Assembly (NCBI RefSeq): GCF_014270035.1
Contig: NZ_JACNEP010000002.1
Location: 310,001-374,000, forward strand
Direction of reading: 5' to 3'
DNA from: Neptunicella marina
Lineage (GTDB): Bacteria; Pseudomonadota; Gammaproteobacteria; Enterobacterales; Alteromonadaceae
DNA: 64,000 bases
Made by a program: the position numbers and the translations under genes. Below, in pieces: positions 47,107 through 56,329 of this stretch (position 1 is the stretch's first letter; every line of letters starts with the position of its first letter). The notes under the pieces were generated by a model. That model was given only the letters and a program-made list of their open reading frames with translations. It ran no database searches and was not told where the DNA came from.

Positions 47107-48139
47107 TACACCCCCTGACTTCAGCTTTTGGCACTCGCCCTACCACGTTAAAATATTTACCTTTACGGCCACACTGGCAGTCATCTTCGCCCAGTAACAG
47201 CCCTAAATCTTCGGTCAATAATTGATGACCGGGGTAACTTTGTGCTGTAACCGAATTAAGCTGAATAAGCCCGGTTTCGCCCACATCACACACACTTAAG
47301 TCGTGTGCACGGCGAATTTGAATATCCGACCACACAGGGCAATGTAAATGCCCCTGTTCACATTCAAAGTAAATGGTGCCAGTTTGTTCTACCATGCCGT
47401 AATAGTCATGCACACGAACATGACCAAGTTGCAGGTTAATAGCCTGTTTAAAGTCCTGATTTGACACGGCCTGAGCTTGCAGTTTTTTCCAGCCGCCACC
47501 GTGGATCAGTACCGCATCCTGCAAATTAAATCGCAAATTATGTTTTTGCAGCTGCTGCACAAAACACTGCCAAACCATAAAGGTAAAACCAAACATCAAC
47601 ACCGGCTGCTGACCAAATTCAGCAAAAAACTGTGATACCGCGTTAATATCCAGCTGCATGTTTTCATCTAACGCGTAGGTATGGTTATGCCCAAAAAATG
47701 ACAAGCCCTGCAAACCCGCAGCACGTGCACTCATACCGCCCGATTTTTTTAAGGTGGCAGGTGAGTCGATTAACAACATGGGACGACGGGCTTTACCCAG
47801 CCAGTGCTGGAGTATTTTCACCAGTATCTGGCTTTGCAGCTGCGCAGTTGCTTTATCCAGATAAATGGTTGATGGCTGACCAGACGTACCAGAGGAGTGT
47901 AAAACCTTAAACACCTCATCATCGCTGATACTTTTTAGTGACATTTCCTTAAATAAACGTACCGCCAATGGCATTGCTGAATCGCCTGCAGCCAAATTCC
48001 ACCCGCTACAAATTCGTTGGTAAGCATCACAGTGCTCTCGATGAAATTCGCTTAACTTATCCAGTTCAGGCTGTAAAAAAGCCTGTTTCTGCCTGGCATC
48101 AAGTGCATAAATATCATCGGCATTAAAGTCCAGCATCAA
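47090..48139 (-). CDS. LuxE-like acyl-protein synthetase
   Basis: LuxE enzymes activate a carboxylic acid as acyl-AMP and pass it through a cysteine to LuxC. The 349 residues contain the adenylation loop LHSSGTSGQPSTIY and the C-terminal block CQCGRKGKYFNVVGRVPKAE followed by VRGCSDTF, with the expected cysteine. The upstream AMP-ligase overlaps it by 4 bp and LuxC overlaps it by 17 bp. The substrate acid is unknown. Confidence 0.87.
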   Translation of the reverse strand: MMLDFNADDIYALDARQKQAFLQPELDKLSEFHREHCDAYQRICSGWNLAAGDSAMPLAVRLFKEMSLKSISDDEVFKVLHSSGTSGQPSTIYLDKATAQLQSQILVKILQHWLGKARRPMLLIDSPATLKKSGGMSARAAGLQGLSFFGHNHTYALDENMQLDINAVSQFFAEFGQQPVLMFGFTFMVWQCFVQQLQKHNLRFNLQDAVLIHGGGWKKLQAQAVSNQDFKQAINLQLGHVRVHDYYGMVEQTGTIYFECEQGHLHCPVWSDIQIRRAHDLSVCDVGETGLIQLNSVTAQSYPGHQLLTEDLGLLLGEDDCQCGRKGKYFNVVGRVPKAEVRGCSDTFS

Positions 48140-49497
48140 CCACTCACCTCACTGATGAGTTGCTTAAATGCCGGATAGTCGGTTTTACCCGATGATGTCA
48201 GCGGAATAGCATCGATTGAAAAAATCTTAATTTTACTCGGGTGCAGATTAAGTTGTTGTTGTAACTTATTTTTTAAGTCAGTCAGTTCCAAATGAGATGA
48301 TTCACACACGCCCACCCATAATTCATCATTGTCGCCTGTGGCTAACCCATCAACGCCTTGTTGCTGCAGCCAGATTTCAACATCATCGAGACTAATGCGG
48401 TTACCAAAAGGTTTAATAAAACGCGCCTGACGCCCGCTAATAAAGTAGCGCCCCTGCTCATCACGATAGGCCAAATCCCCCGTCACTAACTGAGATGCGG
48501 GTTCAAAATGGGCTAAATCAACAACCGATTGTGCATAACCCAGCATCACATTGGGGCCTTGATAAACTAACTGACCTTCAATGTGGTTTTGACTGATAGA
48601 ATGCCCTTGCTCGTCTATCAGCAAAAACGCACCGCCCTCAATCGCATAACCGATAGATTCGGGGTAGTGCTCCGGCTCGGCATTGATAGCCATTCTGGCT
48701 GTGGCTTCAGTTTGACCATACATCACAAAGAATTGTTTGTTTTGTGCATTGGCAAAATCGGCTAGTTGCTGCACGTATTTTTTAGCTAACTTACCGCCAG
48801 CCTGAGTAAAATAACGTAAATCTGCCAATTTCTTTTTGCATAAACCCAGTCGGATCAGCATTTCATAACTGTAGGGCACGCCGGCAAAACTGCTGACCTT
48901 ATGTTGCTCCAGGGCCTGCCAAAATTCACGACTCATTACGCTATGCTCGTTTAGTAAAATACTGGCGCCACATTGCAGGTGGGAATTAATCACCGACAGA
49001 CCGTAAGAATATGCCATGGATAAGGTGGTGATGGTGATATCGGATTGAGCAATAGGCAATCCGCTAGCAATGCCTTGAGCATTAGCCTGCAAATTTTCCA
49101 CGCTAAGTGCTACTTGTTTGGGTGAGCCAGTTGAACCAGAAGTGGATAACAACACAGCCACTCGTTCATCTAATAAATGCTGCGCGGCATGCTGTTTATG
49201 TAATCCGTATTCATCCACTATCCAGTTAGGCTGGTAAGCATCGCATAACTTTGCTCGCTTTGGTGCATCCAAGGACGCATCCACCATCAACACGACGTGC
49301 TGACTCTGCAAACAGGCCAGATAGATAGCCACCGATTGCACATTATTGTGCACGACTAACAGCACTAACTGGCGACCGTTACCTAATTGCTCTTTGTATT
49401 GCTCAACCAGCTCCTGTAATTGGGCATAGGTCAGCTTACGGTCATGTTCAATTACCGCAGTATTGTTGTTCCAGTCAGTAGGCCAGCTAAAAAACAC
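48136..49497 (-). CDS. AMP-dependent acyl ligase (ANL superfamily)
   Basis: The 453-residue adenylating enzyme has core motifs LLSTSGSTGSPKQVALS, FFVMYGQTEATARM and VTGDLAYRDEQGRYFISGR. The C-terminal subdomain ends with IPLTSSGKTDYPAFKQL, including the catalytic lysine. It starts at GTG 49495-49497, 24 bp after the ACP gene. The pairing suggests that it loads a carboxylic acid on that carrier protein. Which acid cannot be read from sequence. Confidence 0.87.
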   Translation of the reverse strand: MFFSWPTDWNNNTAVIEHDRKLTYAQLQELVEQYKEQLGNGRQLVLLVVHNNVQSVAIYLACLQSQHVVLMVDASLDAPKRAKLCDAYQPNWIVDEYGLHKQHAAQHLLDERVAVLLSTSGSTGSPKQVALSVENLQANAQGIASGLPIAQSDITITTLSMAYSYGLSVINSHLQCGASILLNEHSVMSREFWQALEQHKVSSFAGVPYSYEMLIRLGLCKKKLADLRYFTQAGGKLAKKYVQQLADFANAQNKQFFVMYGQTEATARMAINAEPEHYPESIGYAIEGGAFLLIDEQGHSISQNHIEGQLVYQGPNVMLGYAQSVVDLAHFEPASQLVTGDLAYRDEQGRYFISGRQARFIKPFGNRISLDDVEIWLQQQGVDGLATGDNDELWVGVCESSHLELTDLKNKLQQQLNLHPSKIKIFSIDAIPLTSSGKTDYPAFKQLISEVSG

Positions 49498-49521
49498 AAT
49501 ATAGTCCGTTGCTGAACGCCT

Positions 49522-49764
49522 TTAGTTAAAACTCACGTCGTATTTACCCAAAATAGACTGCGCTTTTTGCACTGAACTTAAGTCGATAATGTCATCGGTA
49601 TCCAACATCACATCAAATTGATTTTCAATTTCAGCAATTAAAATCATATGCGCGGTGGAGTCCCATTGCGGAATGCTATTGTATGCCAGCTCGTCTTTAA
49701 CTGAGTCGAGTTCAATTCCCAGGCCAGTTGCAAATGCTTGATATAGTTTGTGTTTATTTGACAT
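49522..49764 (-). CDS. Acyl carrier protein
   Basis: The 80-residue protein has the four-helix ACP pattern. The phosphopantetheine serine is in QWDSTAHMILIAEIE (DST in place of the usual DSL). It is acidic, as expected. It lies directly between pseH (12 bp) and the AMP-ligase (24 bp), so it is probably a dedicated carrier rather than the housekeeping AcpP. Confidence 0.87.
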   Translation of the reverse strand: MSNKHKLYQAFATGLGIELDSVKDELAYNSIPQWDSTAHMILIAEIENQFDVMLDTDDIIDLSSVQKAQSILGKYDVSFN

Positions 49765-49776
49765 TGTTTAGTCCTG

Positions 49777-50325
49777 CTAATGTTTGGATGGCCGCGATAA
49801 TAACTGCTTAATGGTACTGGTTGCCTGTTCGTAATTCGCCTGATTTAAGCGAATATGCTGCAAGTTATCCTGCTGTTTTTGAAGCTGATACCCAAGCTTT
49901 TGGTTGTAGCTAAGCGCTGCCTGATTATCGGTTTTCACCACTGCAATTAACGCCTCCACCCCTAACTGGTTAAAACAATAATCGTTAACCAGTAATGTAG
50001 GCGCAAACGCGACTATGTTACCTCTGTATCGGTTATCGGCAATATATAGCCCAACCTCAAGCTCCTTCGCCTCGGTAAGCTTTTTGCCCACGGTATTGGC
50101 TTTAATATTTATGCTGCCAATCGCTTGTTGTTTGTATTCAATTATCCAGTGTTGCTGACTTTCATCACGTTGAATTTTATTAAACCACGCCAGTTGCTGC
50201 TCGGCAGTGATTTGCTCCTGCGACAGCATATAACGACTCACCTCAGCACTATTGCGCCAGTCTCTGAGCATAGACAAGTCATCTTGGTTTATGTCTCTTA
50301 GTACCACCTGATAACCTTTCAGCAT
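49777..50325 (-). CDS. pseH: PseH, UDP-4-amino-4,6-dideoxy-AltNAc N-acetyltransferase
   Basis: PseH acetylates the 4-amino group made by PseC. The 182-residue GNAT protein shows the family start YQVVLRDINQDDLSMLRDWR with NSAEVSRYM. The C-terminal GNAT block is NQLGVEALIAVVKTDNQAAL with YNQKLGY. It is one base from pseG (TAATG overlap). The adjacent ACP and acyl ligase raise the possibility that a non-acetyl group is used here, which is inference. Confidence 0.9.
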   Translation of the reverse strand: MLKGYQVVLRDINQDDLSMLRDWRNSAEVSRYMLSQEQITAEQQLAWFNKIQRDESQQHWIIEYKQQAIGSINIKANTVGKKLTEAKELEVGLYIADNRYRGNIVAFAPTLLVNDYCFNQLGVEALIAVVKTDNQAALSYNQKLGYQLQKQQDNLQHIRLNQANYEQATSTIKQLLSRPSKH

Positions 50326-51365
50326 TAGGCTGTTTTCCTATCCAGTTGGTAAATCGCTTCGACGATATTCACCGCGCCATTTGTATAAGGCAAGGCCAAA
50401 AGCTGTTGATGCATTTGTTGTAATTTGTTGTCGTGACGCCAGTAATCGATAGCTTGTTTAACCATTGGAACCACATCGGCGTTATTACGCATGTCAAATG
50501 CCAGACAGTGGCCGTTTTTTGCAGCTTGTTGTGTGGCGTTTAGCTGGTTATCTGCTACCACCAATAAAAAAGAGGGCGTACAACAGGCCTGTAACTCAAA
50601 TTGACTGCCACCTGCAGCAGAGATGGCTAAACGAGTGTGATTGAACATATCGGCCATATTCTGACAATCATGAATATGCTGAATGGCCTGAGCACTGCTT
50701 TGCATAAAACCCTGTAATTCATCTTGTTTTTGATAGGCTGCGCCGGTAATCACACGTAGCGGAATATCAGCTGCCAAACGATTAAATGCCTCAATGATTG
50801 GCAAGGTAAAGTTAAACGGATCACTGCCACCCAGCATAATGGTTAAGGCATGACGTAAATGCCATTTAAGCGGCTGAGCCACATAAAATTCCTGACGCAA
50901 AAGGTGAAAATCACTGCCCAGGCACGCAATCGCGGCTGGCGCTGTTTTTTCATAACCTAAACTCGTCGCGTTTTGTGCGGCATTGATCACAAGATCCGCA
51001 TGTAAATCGCCACTGTTATTGTTGTCATCAAACAGAATTAAAAAACGGAAATGCTGTTTTAATTGATTGCGGTAACCTTGGGTAAACTGATAGCCATCCA
51101 ACACCACATAATCCGCATCGGCTAATCTGGCTTGCAGCGTAATCCAGTCAACTTCCTGTGCCAATTCGATATTGTCGGGCATGACAAGTGATTTGCCCTG
51201 CCAACTATGTTGTGTCTGAATAAGTTGCTGAGTTTGCTCTTTCACCACAAATATTTGTTCGATACTGTCGTGAGCTAAAGCCTGAGCCAGCGCCTGACAG
51301 CGCATTAAATGTCCCAGTCCAATTTGATTACCGGCATCCACCCGGTACAGCACTTTCACATTCAA
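50325..51365 (-). CDS. pseG: PseG, UDP-sugar hydrolase of pseudaminic acid synthesis
   Basis: PseG removes UDP from UDP-2,4-diacetamido-trideoxy-altrose. The 346 residues have the GT-B-like PseG marks YRVDAGNQIGLGHLMRCQAL, LIVLFDDNNN-type loop (LILFDDNNNSGDLHADLVIN), MLGGSDPFNFTLP and AISAAGGSQFELQA. The start lies 3 bp after the pseI stop. Length is typical of bacterial PseG proteins. Confidence 0.93.
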   Translation of the reverse strand: MNVKVLYRVDAGNQIGLGHLMRCQALAQALAHDSIEQIFVVKEQTQQLIQTQHSWQGKSLVMPDNIELAQEVDWITLQARLADADYVVLDGYQFTQGYRNQLKQHFRFLILFDDNNNSGDLHADLVINAAQNATSLGYEKTAPAAIACLGSDFHLLRQEFYVAQPLKWHLRHALTIMLGGSDPFNFTLPIIEAFNRLAADIPLRVITGAAYQKQDELQGFMQSSAQAIQHIHDCQNMADMFNHTRLAISAAGGSQFELQACCTPSFLLVVADNQLNATQQAAKNGHCLAFDMRNNADVVPMVKQAIDYWRHDNKLQQMHQQLLALPYTNGAVNIVEAIYQLDRKTA

Positions 51366-51368
51366 TCC

Positions 51369-52418
51369 TTATTCAAACAACGACCAGTCTAACGGTGTGC
51401 CTGGCTCGAGATCGGTTTTAGCCACTTTATTGAGCACACTTTGCCAGTGCTTTGGCGCTAAACCAAACGCTGGCCGCACAATCCTCAGGTTTTCTTTGGT
51501 TAAGCTCTCACCCGCTTTAATCGGCTTAGCGACGTAAATAGAGCGTCGATACTGTTTTGATTTTTCTTCGGCCTGCGTACCGCCATACACCACTGCGCCC
51601 ATCGCCTGCCAGGCGCGCTTGGTTTCAATGACTAATGCGGCTAATTCATCTGGTTCTAATGAGAACTCAGCATCAACACCACCGGCAGCTCTATCGAGTA
51701 CAAAGTGTTTTTCAATTACATTCGCACCCAATGCCACAGCCGCAACTGACACTCCTACCCCAGCAGTATGATCGGACAATCCCACCTCGCAGCCAAAGGC
51801 ATTTTTTAAATGAGGGATGGTATGCAAATTAGTATTGGTTGGCTGCGCCGGATAAGTGCTGGTGCATTTTAATAAAATAATCTGCTCACAGCCGTTATTC
51901 TTTGCTGTATTAACCGCTTGTTCTATTTCAGATAGAGATGCCATGCCAGTAGACATAATCAGCGGTTTGCCTTTACTGGCAGCTTTGGCAATTAACGGTA
52001 AATCGGTTAATTCAAAAGAGGCAATTTTAAAGCAAGGCACGTTCAAGCCATCGAGAAAGTCGACCGCCTCTTCATCAAAAGGAGAACTAAATGCCAGCAT
52101 GCCAAGTTCGTTAGCACGCTCAAATAGCTTTTGGTGCCACTCGTAAGGTGTTGCGGCCTTTTTGTATAACGCATGCAATGACTCGCCATGCCACAGACTA
52201 TCGGTTTCTTCGATCACAAATCCTTTTTGCTTAACATCCAGTGTCATGCTATCGGCAGTATAAGTTTGCAGTTTTATTGCATGTGCGCCAGCTTTGGCTG
52301 CCGCTTCAACCATTTGTAATGCCAGATCATACTGCTGGCTGTGATTACCACTTAGTTCGGCAATGATAAAAGGTTCATAACCCTGACCAATTTGGCGACC
52401 ACCAATATCAATTGTCAT
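51369..52418 (-). CDS. pseI: PseI, pseudaminic acid synthase
   Basis: PseI condenses the trideoxy-altrose with phosphoenolpyruvate to give pseudaminic acid. The NeuB-family TIM barrel shows FIIAELSGNHSQQYDLALQM, AIKLQTYTADSMTL, KIASFELTDLPLI, STGMASLSEIEQAV and GLSDHTAG. A C-terminal SAF (antifreeze-like) domain covers about residues 285-349. The TADSMT(L) stretch and position favour PseI over NeuB or LegI. It overlaps the GT9-like gene stop by one base. Confidence 0.94.
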   Translation of the reverse strand: MTIDIGGRQIGQGYEPFIIAELSGNHSQQYDLALQMVEAAAKAGAHAIKLQTYTADSMTLDVKQKGFVIEETDSLWHGESLHALYKKAATPYEWHQKLFERANELGMLAFSSPFDEEAVDFLDGLNVPCFKIASFELTDLPLIAKAASKGKPLIMSTGMASLSEIEQAVNTAKNNGCEQIILLKCTSTYPAQPTNTNLHTIPHLKNAFGCEVGLSDHTAGVGVSVAAVALGANVIEKHFVLDRAAGGVDAEFSLEPDELAALVIETKRAWQAMGAVVYGGTQAEEKSKQYRRSIYVAKPIKAGESLTKENLRIVRPAFGLAPKHWQSVLNKVAKTDLEPGTPLDWSLFE

Positions 52419-53386
52419 CAGGATGGCTCCGCAAAGATTGATTCAATACTTTCCACCAGTTGCTGCGGCGTAATATCAAAACTGTCCATATCGGTCGCAA
52501 ATTCCGGCATAAAGGTTCTGGGATCCACATCACCACTTATCAGCATCACGGGGCAACTCACACAGGCTGCCATCCAGCGTGCAGCGCCGGGAATGCACAC
52601 TAATAAGTCAGTGCTTTTTAATTTAGCAAGTACGTCAGCCGGCGCATGAGCATTGGGATCAAATTGCCACACCTCAAAGCCTTTCTGCTGCAACTGGTCT
52701 GCCAGTTCAACCGTGCGTGGAAAACCAACGCCTGTCATTGCATCCATGGTTGCCAGTGCAACGACCTTTTTGTTTTGCGAGTTAAGCGCTGCATCCGACT
52801 CAATATTTATCGACCAATCCATTGTCGCCTGATCAAAACCACAACAACTGCGCAAATAAAATTCCGGATAACCGTTATCGGGTAAAAAAGGACTTTGCCA
52901 CCATTCACTTTGCCATCGCGTCATACCATAAAAGGTACTTTGCATATATTCTGTTGGCTGATTTACATATTCCGGTTTAAGTGTTTGTTGTTGAAATTGT
53001 TCCAGTAATTCATTCAGAGACATACTGATATAATTGCCAACCACCGGCTCACCTGCATCTTTTAAAAAGCGCGCCAGAAAACACGGCATAAAACCACAAT
53101 CCAGATTGATGATCTGATCATACTTATTGGCGACAATCTGCTCAGCCAGTCCTAAAAATGTTTCCATTGCCGGGATAATATTATCTGGCCACTGTTCTCT
53201 GTTCAGCCCCCAAACATTGATATTAGGTTCTGCCAGCTTAATGAAATCAATGCCATTTGCGTAACTGAGCAAGCTGATATTTGCTTCGGGTAATTGCTGT
53301 TTAAAATAGCGCAATGCAGGTAGAGCCACCCCTACCACATCTGCAAAATCGGTCATTCGGATCAGTAATATATTGTTATGTGACAT
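52418..53386 (-). CDS. Family 9-like glycosyltransferase within the pse operon
   Basis: The 322-residue protein has an ADP-heptose/LPS-heptosyltransferase-like start (ILLIRMTDFADVVGVALPAL). GT9-type C-terminal features follow: VVALATMDAMTGVGFPRTVE, LAKLKSTDLLVCIPGAARWM and VMLISGDVDPRTFMP. It sits between pseF (11-bp overlap) and pseI (1-bp overlap), inside a pathway that otherwise makes only CMP-pseudaminate. Its donor and acceptor are unknown. Confidence 0.78.
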   Translation of the reverse strand: MSHNNILLIRMTDFADVVGVALPALRYFKQQLPEANISLLSYANGIDFIKLAEPNINVWGLNREQWPDNIIPAMETFLGLAEQIVANKYDQIINLDCGFMPCFLARFLKDAGEPVVGNYISMSLNELLEQFQQQTLKPEYVNQPTEYMQSTFYGMTRWQSEWWQSPFLPDNGYPEFYLRSCCGFDQATMDWSINIESDAALNSQNKKVVALATMDAMTGVGFPRTVELADQLQQKGFEVWQFDPNAHAPADVLAKLKSTDLLVCIPGAARWMAACVSCPVMLISGDVDPRTFMPEFATDMDSFDITPQQLVESIESIFAEPS

Positions 53387-54077
53387 CTTGTTCTCGCATA
53401 TAGGCGTTAAACATCAACTCGGCTCTATGCCAGTCTTCAAGTGTATCTATATCCTGCACCAGATGGCGCGGCAAAATCACCGCCTCACTGTCTGATGAAA
53501 AAATCTTTTTTGAGGATAAATAATCTGCGCTACGTCCCCAGTAAAACTGACCTGCATCATGGTAGGCTTCAGTTAAATCCTGCGAACGCTGATAAATATG
53601 CTGCTCAAACATAGGCGCAGGCCCATTTTCGTTGAGTTCTAAAGCTCGCTGTATAGGAAAGGCAAAACTGGTCACAGAAAATGCAAATGCTTTAGCTGGC
53701 TTACTTTTCAGCGCATTTAAACCTTGCAGTAAATATTGTGCCTGTAAAAAAGGGGCCGTCGCATAAATACAGCAGGTAAATTCCGGCATTTGGCCTTGTT
53801 GCTGAAAAAATTCAATGGCGTGATTAGTCACCGGACGAGTACCGGTAAAATCATCAGATAAATCCTCAGGACGCATAAAAGGGACCTCTGCGCCAAATTC
53901 TGTGGCGACCTTAGCTACCTTTTCATCATCAGTCGAAACGATAATTTTATCGAATAACTGACTTTGCTGCGCCGCCAGTATCGAATAAGCAATTAAAGGT
54001 TTACCGGCAAACTGGCGGATATTTTTACCCGGTATACGTTTACTGCCTCCTCGGGCAGGAATAACGGCTAAATTCAC
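53376..54077 (-). CDS. pseF: PseF, CMP-pseudaminic acid cytidylyltransferase
   Basis: PseF activates pseudaminic acid as the CMP-sugar used by Maf. The 233 residues show the nucleotidyltransferase loop IPARGGSKRIPGKNIRQFAG, STDDEKVAKVATEFGAEVPF and DAGQFYWGR, closely matching PseF. It lies 9 bp after the pseC stop. Confidence 0.94.
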   Translation of the reverse strand: MNLAVIPARGGSKRIPGKNIRQFAGKPLIAYSILAAQQSQLFDKIIVSTDDEKVAKVATEFGAEVPFMRPEDLSDDFTGTRPVTNHAIEFFQQQGQMPEFTCCIYATAPFLQAQYLLQGLNALKSKPAKAFAFSVTSFAFPIQRALELNENGPAPMFEQHIYQRSQDLTEAYHDAGQFYWGRSADYLSSKKIFSSDSEAVILPRHLVQDIDTLEDWHRAELMFNAYMREQDVT

Positions 54078-54086
54078 CTTTTCTCC

Positions 54087-55223
54087 TCAAGCTAAAATAC
54101 TTTCGAGCGCGTCAACCACCCGTTGTTGTTGCTTTAGCTCCAATCCCGGATAAAGCGGTAATGTAATCGCATTTTGATAAAAAGCTTCAGCAACAGGGAA
54201 ATCACCCGGGTTAAATCCTAAACGCTGATAATAGGGCTGCAGATGAATAGGAATGTAGTGCACGTTTACACCAATCCCCTTCTCACGTAGCGCATTGAAC
54301 ACAGCTCTTCTGTCGTGCTCAACGCATTCGACCACATAAATATGCCAGGCTGCCAATCCTGATTCTGGATTTGTTGGTAGTTTAAGCCGTAAATGCGCCA
54401 ACGCCTGTTGGTACCAATCCACCTTTTTTTGACGCTCGGCAATAAAACCATCCAGTTTTTTTAACTGAGAACGCCCCAACGCAGCATGTAAATCACTTAA
54501 ACGATAGTTATAACCAAGTTCGACTTGCTCGTAATACCAGGCATCTTCACTTGGATTTTCCATCCGCGCGGGATGACGTGTAATGCCATGTTTGGCAAAT
54601 AAAATCAGCTTTTCGGCAAGTTCAGCATTATTGGTTGTTACGGCACCACCTTCAGCCGTGGTAATCGATTTAACCGGATGAAAACTCAGTACGGCCATAT
54701 CAGAATACTGACAACTACCAATGGGGGATTCCTGATAGCGTCCACCTAGTGCGTGGCTTGCATCTTCAATGATCATGAAACCATATTGGGCTTTTAATTT
54801 AGCCAGAGCCTGCATATCACAACTCACACCGGCATAATGCACAACAACTATCGCTTTAGGAATTTTTGTTGCTGTAGCTAGTTTTTGTGTAAGGGCTTCA
54901 ATACTCAGATTGCGCGTAGTTGGATCAATATCTACAAAATCAATTTCCGCACCGCAATAAAGTGCACAATTAGCTGACGCGACAAAAGATATTGGTGAGG
55001 TCCAGACCACATCGCCATGAGCAACGCCCGCAGCTAAACAGGCAATATGTAGAGCAGAGGTACCGCTGTTAACCGCCACCGCGTATTCACTTTGGCAATA
55101 CTGTTGCAGCTCATTTTCAAATGCCGGAACTTGCTTCCCCTGAGTTAAAAACTCGTTGGTCAGAACCTGCGTGATAGCATCAATATCTTGCTGGTCTATC
55201 TGATGTTTACCATACGGGATCAT
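54087..55223 (-). CDS. pseC: PseC, UDP-4-keto-6-deoxy-AltNAc aminotransferase
   Basis: PseC is the PLP aminotransferase that adds the 4-amino group. The 378 residues start IPYGKHQIDQQDIDAI, as in most PseC proteins. The PLP lysine is in LSFHPVKSITTAEGGAV, and the ending includes HYIPIHLQPYYQRLG. Its ATG overlaps the pseB stop by 4 bp. Confidence 0.94.
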   Translation of the reverse strand: MIPYGKHQIDQQDIDAITQVLTNEFLTQGKQVPAFENELQQYCQSEYAVAVNSGTSALHIACLAAGVAHGDVVWTSPISFVASANCALYCGAEIDFVDIDPTTRNLSIEALTQKLATATKIPKAIVVVHYAGVSCDMQALAKLKAQYGFMIIEDASHALGGRYQESPIGSCQYSDMAVLSFHPVKSITTAEGGAVTTNNAELAEKLILFAKHGITRHPARMENPSEDAWYYEQVELGYNYRLSDLHAALGRSQLKKLDGFIAERQKKVDWYQQALAHLRLKLPTNPESGLAAWHIYVVECVEHDRRAVFNALREKGIGVNVHYIPIHLQPYYQRLGFNPGDFPVAEAFYQNAITLPLYPGLELKQQQRVVDALESILA

Positions 55224-56218
55224 AAGGTAAGGTCATTTAACTGTTTTAATTCATCTACGCTCAAAAAGTGCGGATTGGTACCTGAATGGTACTCAAATTT
55301 TTCATCCACTTTGCGTCCCTGTTCACCCAGTTTATTTGAGGAATAAGATACGTTTTTATCAAAAAACAATATGGCAGGCGCTATCACGAAGTGATCATCA
55401 AATTCATAGGAATGGTGTGCAACTTCCTGCGGCACCATAATTTCATGAATTTTCTCACCTGGGCGAATACCAATGGTTTTATATTCGCGTTTACCACTCA
55501 TGGATTCAACCAAATCAATTATCTGCACCGATGGGATCTTGGGAACAAAAATTTCTCCCCCTTGCATGCGCTGAAAGTTTTTAATAACAAACTCAACGCC
55601 TTGCTCAAGTGTGATCCAAAAACGGGTCATTTCTTCATGAGTAACAGGCAAACAGGTGTCACCTTTTGCCAATAAATCGCGGAAAAACGGCACAACTGAG
55701 CCGCGTGAGCCAACAACATTGCCGTAACGCACGACGGCAAAGCGCGTACCACCGGCTCCTGCAATGTTATTCGCCGCGACAAATAATTTGTCGGATGCCA
55801 GCTTGGTTGCGCCATATAAATTGACCGGGTTAGCGGCTTTATCGGTGGATAAGGCAATGACTTTTGGCACATTAGATTCAATACAGGCTTCAATCACATT
55901 TTGAGCGCCCATAATATTGGTTTTAATGCATTCCATTGGATTGTATTCAGCCGCAGGCACCTGCTTAAGAGCCGCGGCATGTACCACAAAATCAACACCA
56001 CTCATGGCAGTTTTTAAACGATATTTATCTCTTACATCCCCCAGGAAGTAACGCATACAAGTCGCATTGAACCGTTGTTGCATATCAAATTGCTTTAGTT
56101 CATCCCGGGAGTAGACGATAAGTTTTTTAGGGTTATAGTCCTTAAGGATTCGACCAATAAACTTCTGGCCAAATGAACCCGTGCCGCCTGTAATTAAAAT
56201 CGTTTTGCCATCAAACAT
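55220..56218 (-). CDS. pseB: PseB, UDP-GlcNAc 4,6-dehydratase (5-inverting)
   Basis: PseB commits UDP-GlcNAc to pseudaminic acid. The 332-residue extended SDR has ILITGGTGSFGQKFI, FVVHAAALKQVPAAEYNPME, IALSTDKAANPVNLYGATKL (catalytic Tyr and Lys) and VRYGNVVGSRGSVVPFF. It is the first gene of the long minus-strand glycan run, with a candidate sigma-70 promoter about 40 bp upstream. Confidence 0.95.
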   Translation of the reverse strand: MFDGKTILITGGTGSFGQKFIGRILKDYNPKKLIVYSRDELKQFDMQQRFNATCMRYFLGDVRDKYRLKTAMSGVDFVVHAAALKQVPAAEYNPMECIKTNIMGAQNVIEACIESNVPKVIALSTDKAANPVNLYGATKLASDKLFVAANNIAGAGGTRFAVVRYGNVVGSRGSVVPFFRDLLAKGDTCLPVTHEEMTRFWITLEQGVEFVIKNFQRMQGGEIFVPKIPSVQIIDLVESMSGKREYKTIGIRPGEKIHEIMVPQEVAHHSYEFDDHFVIAPAILFFDKNVSYSSNKLGEQGRKVDEKFEYHSGTNPHFLSVDELKQLNDLTL

Positions 56219-56259
56219 CTTGTTGATCTTCTTAGATTAATTCATCGTAACTACATTTG

Positions 56260-56287
56260 TTTGTATCATGAATTTAGTTCAAGTCAA
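56260..56287 (-). promoter_or_regulatory. Candidate sigma-70 promoter for the pse operon
   Basis: The minus strand shows TTGACT, 16 bp, TACAAA, with a predicted start about 35 bp before the pseB ATG. No sigma-28 or sigma-54 pattern with correct spacing was found in the 111-bp gap between fliT and pseB. Confidence 0.4.
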
Positions 56288-56329
56288 ACAAACTCGCCCG
56301 TTAGCACGCCAGAGCGCTGCTTTTTAGTA

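Noticed and set aside
45901-49764. Bioluminescence (lux) operon
   Set aside because: LuxC- and LuxE-like genes are present, but luxA, luxB, luxD and lux regulators are absent, and the neighbours are pse and Maf genes.
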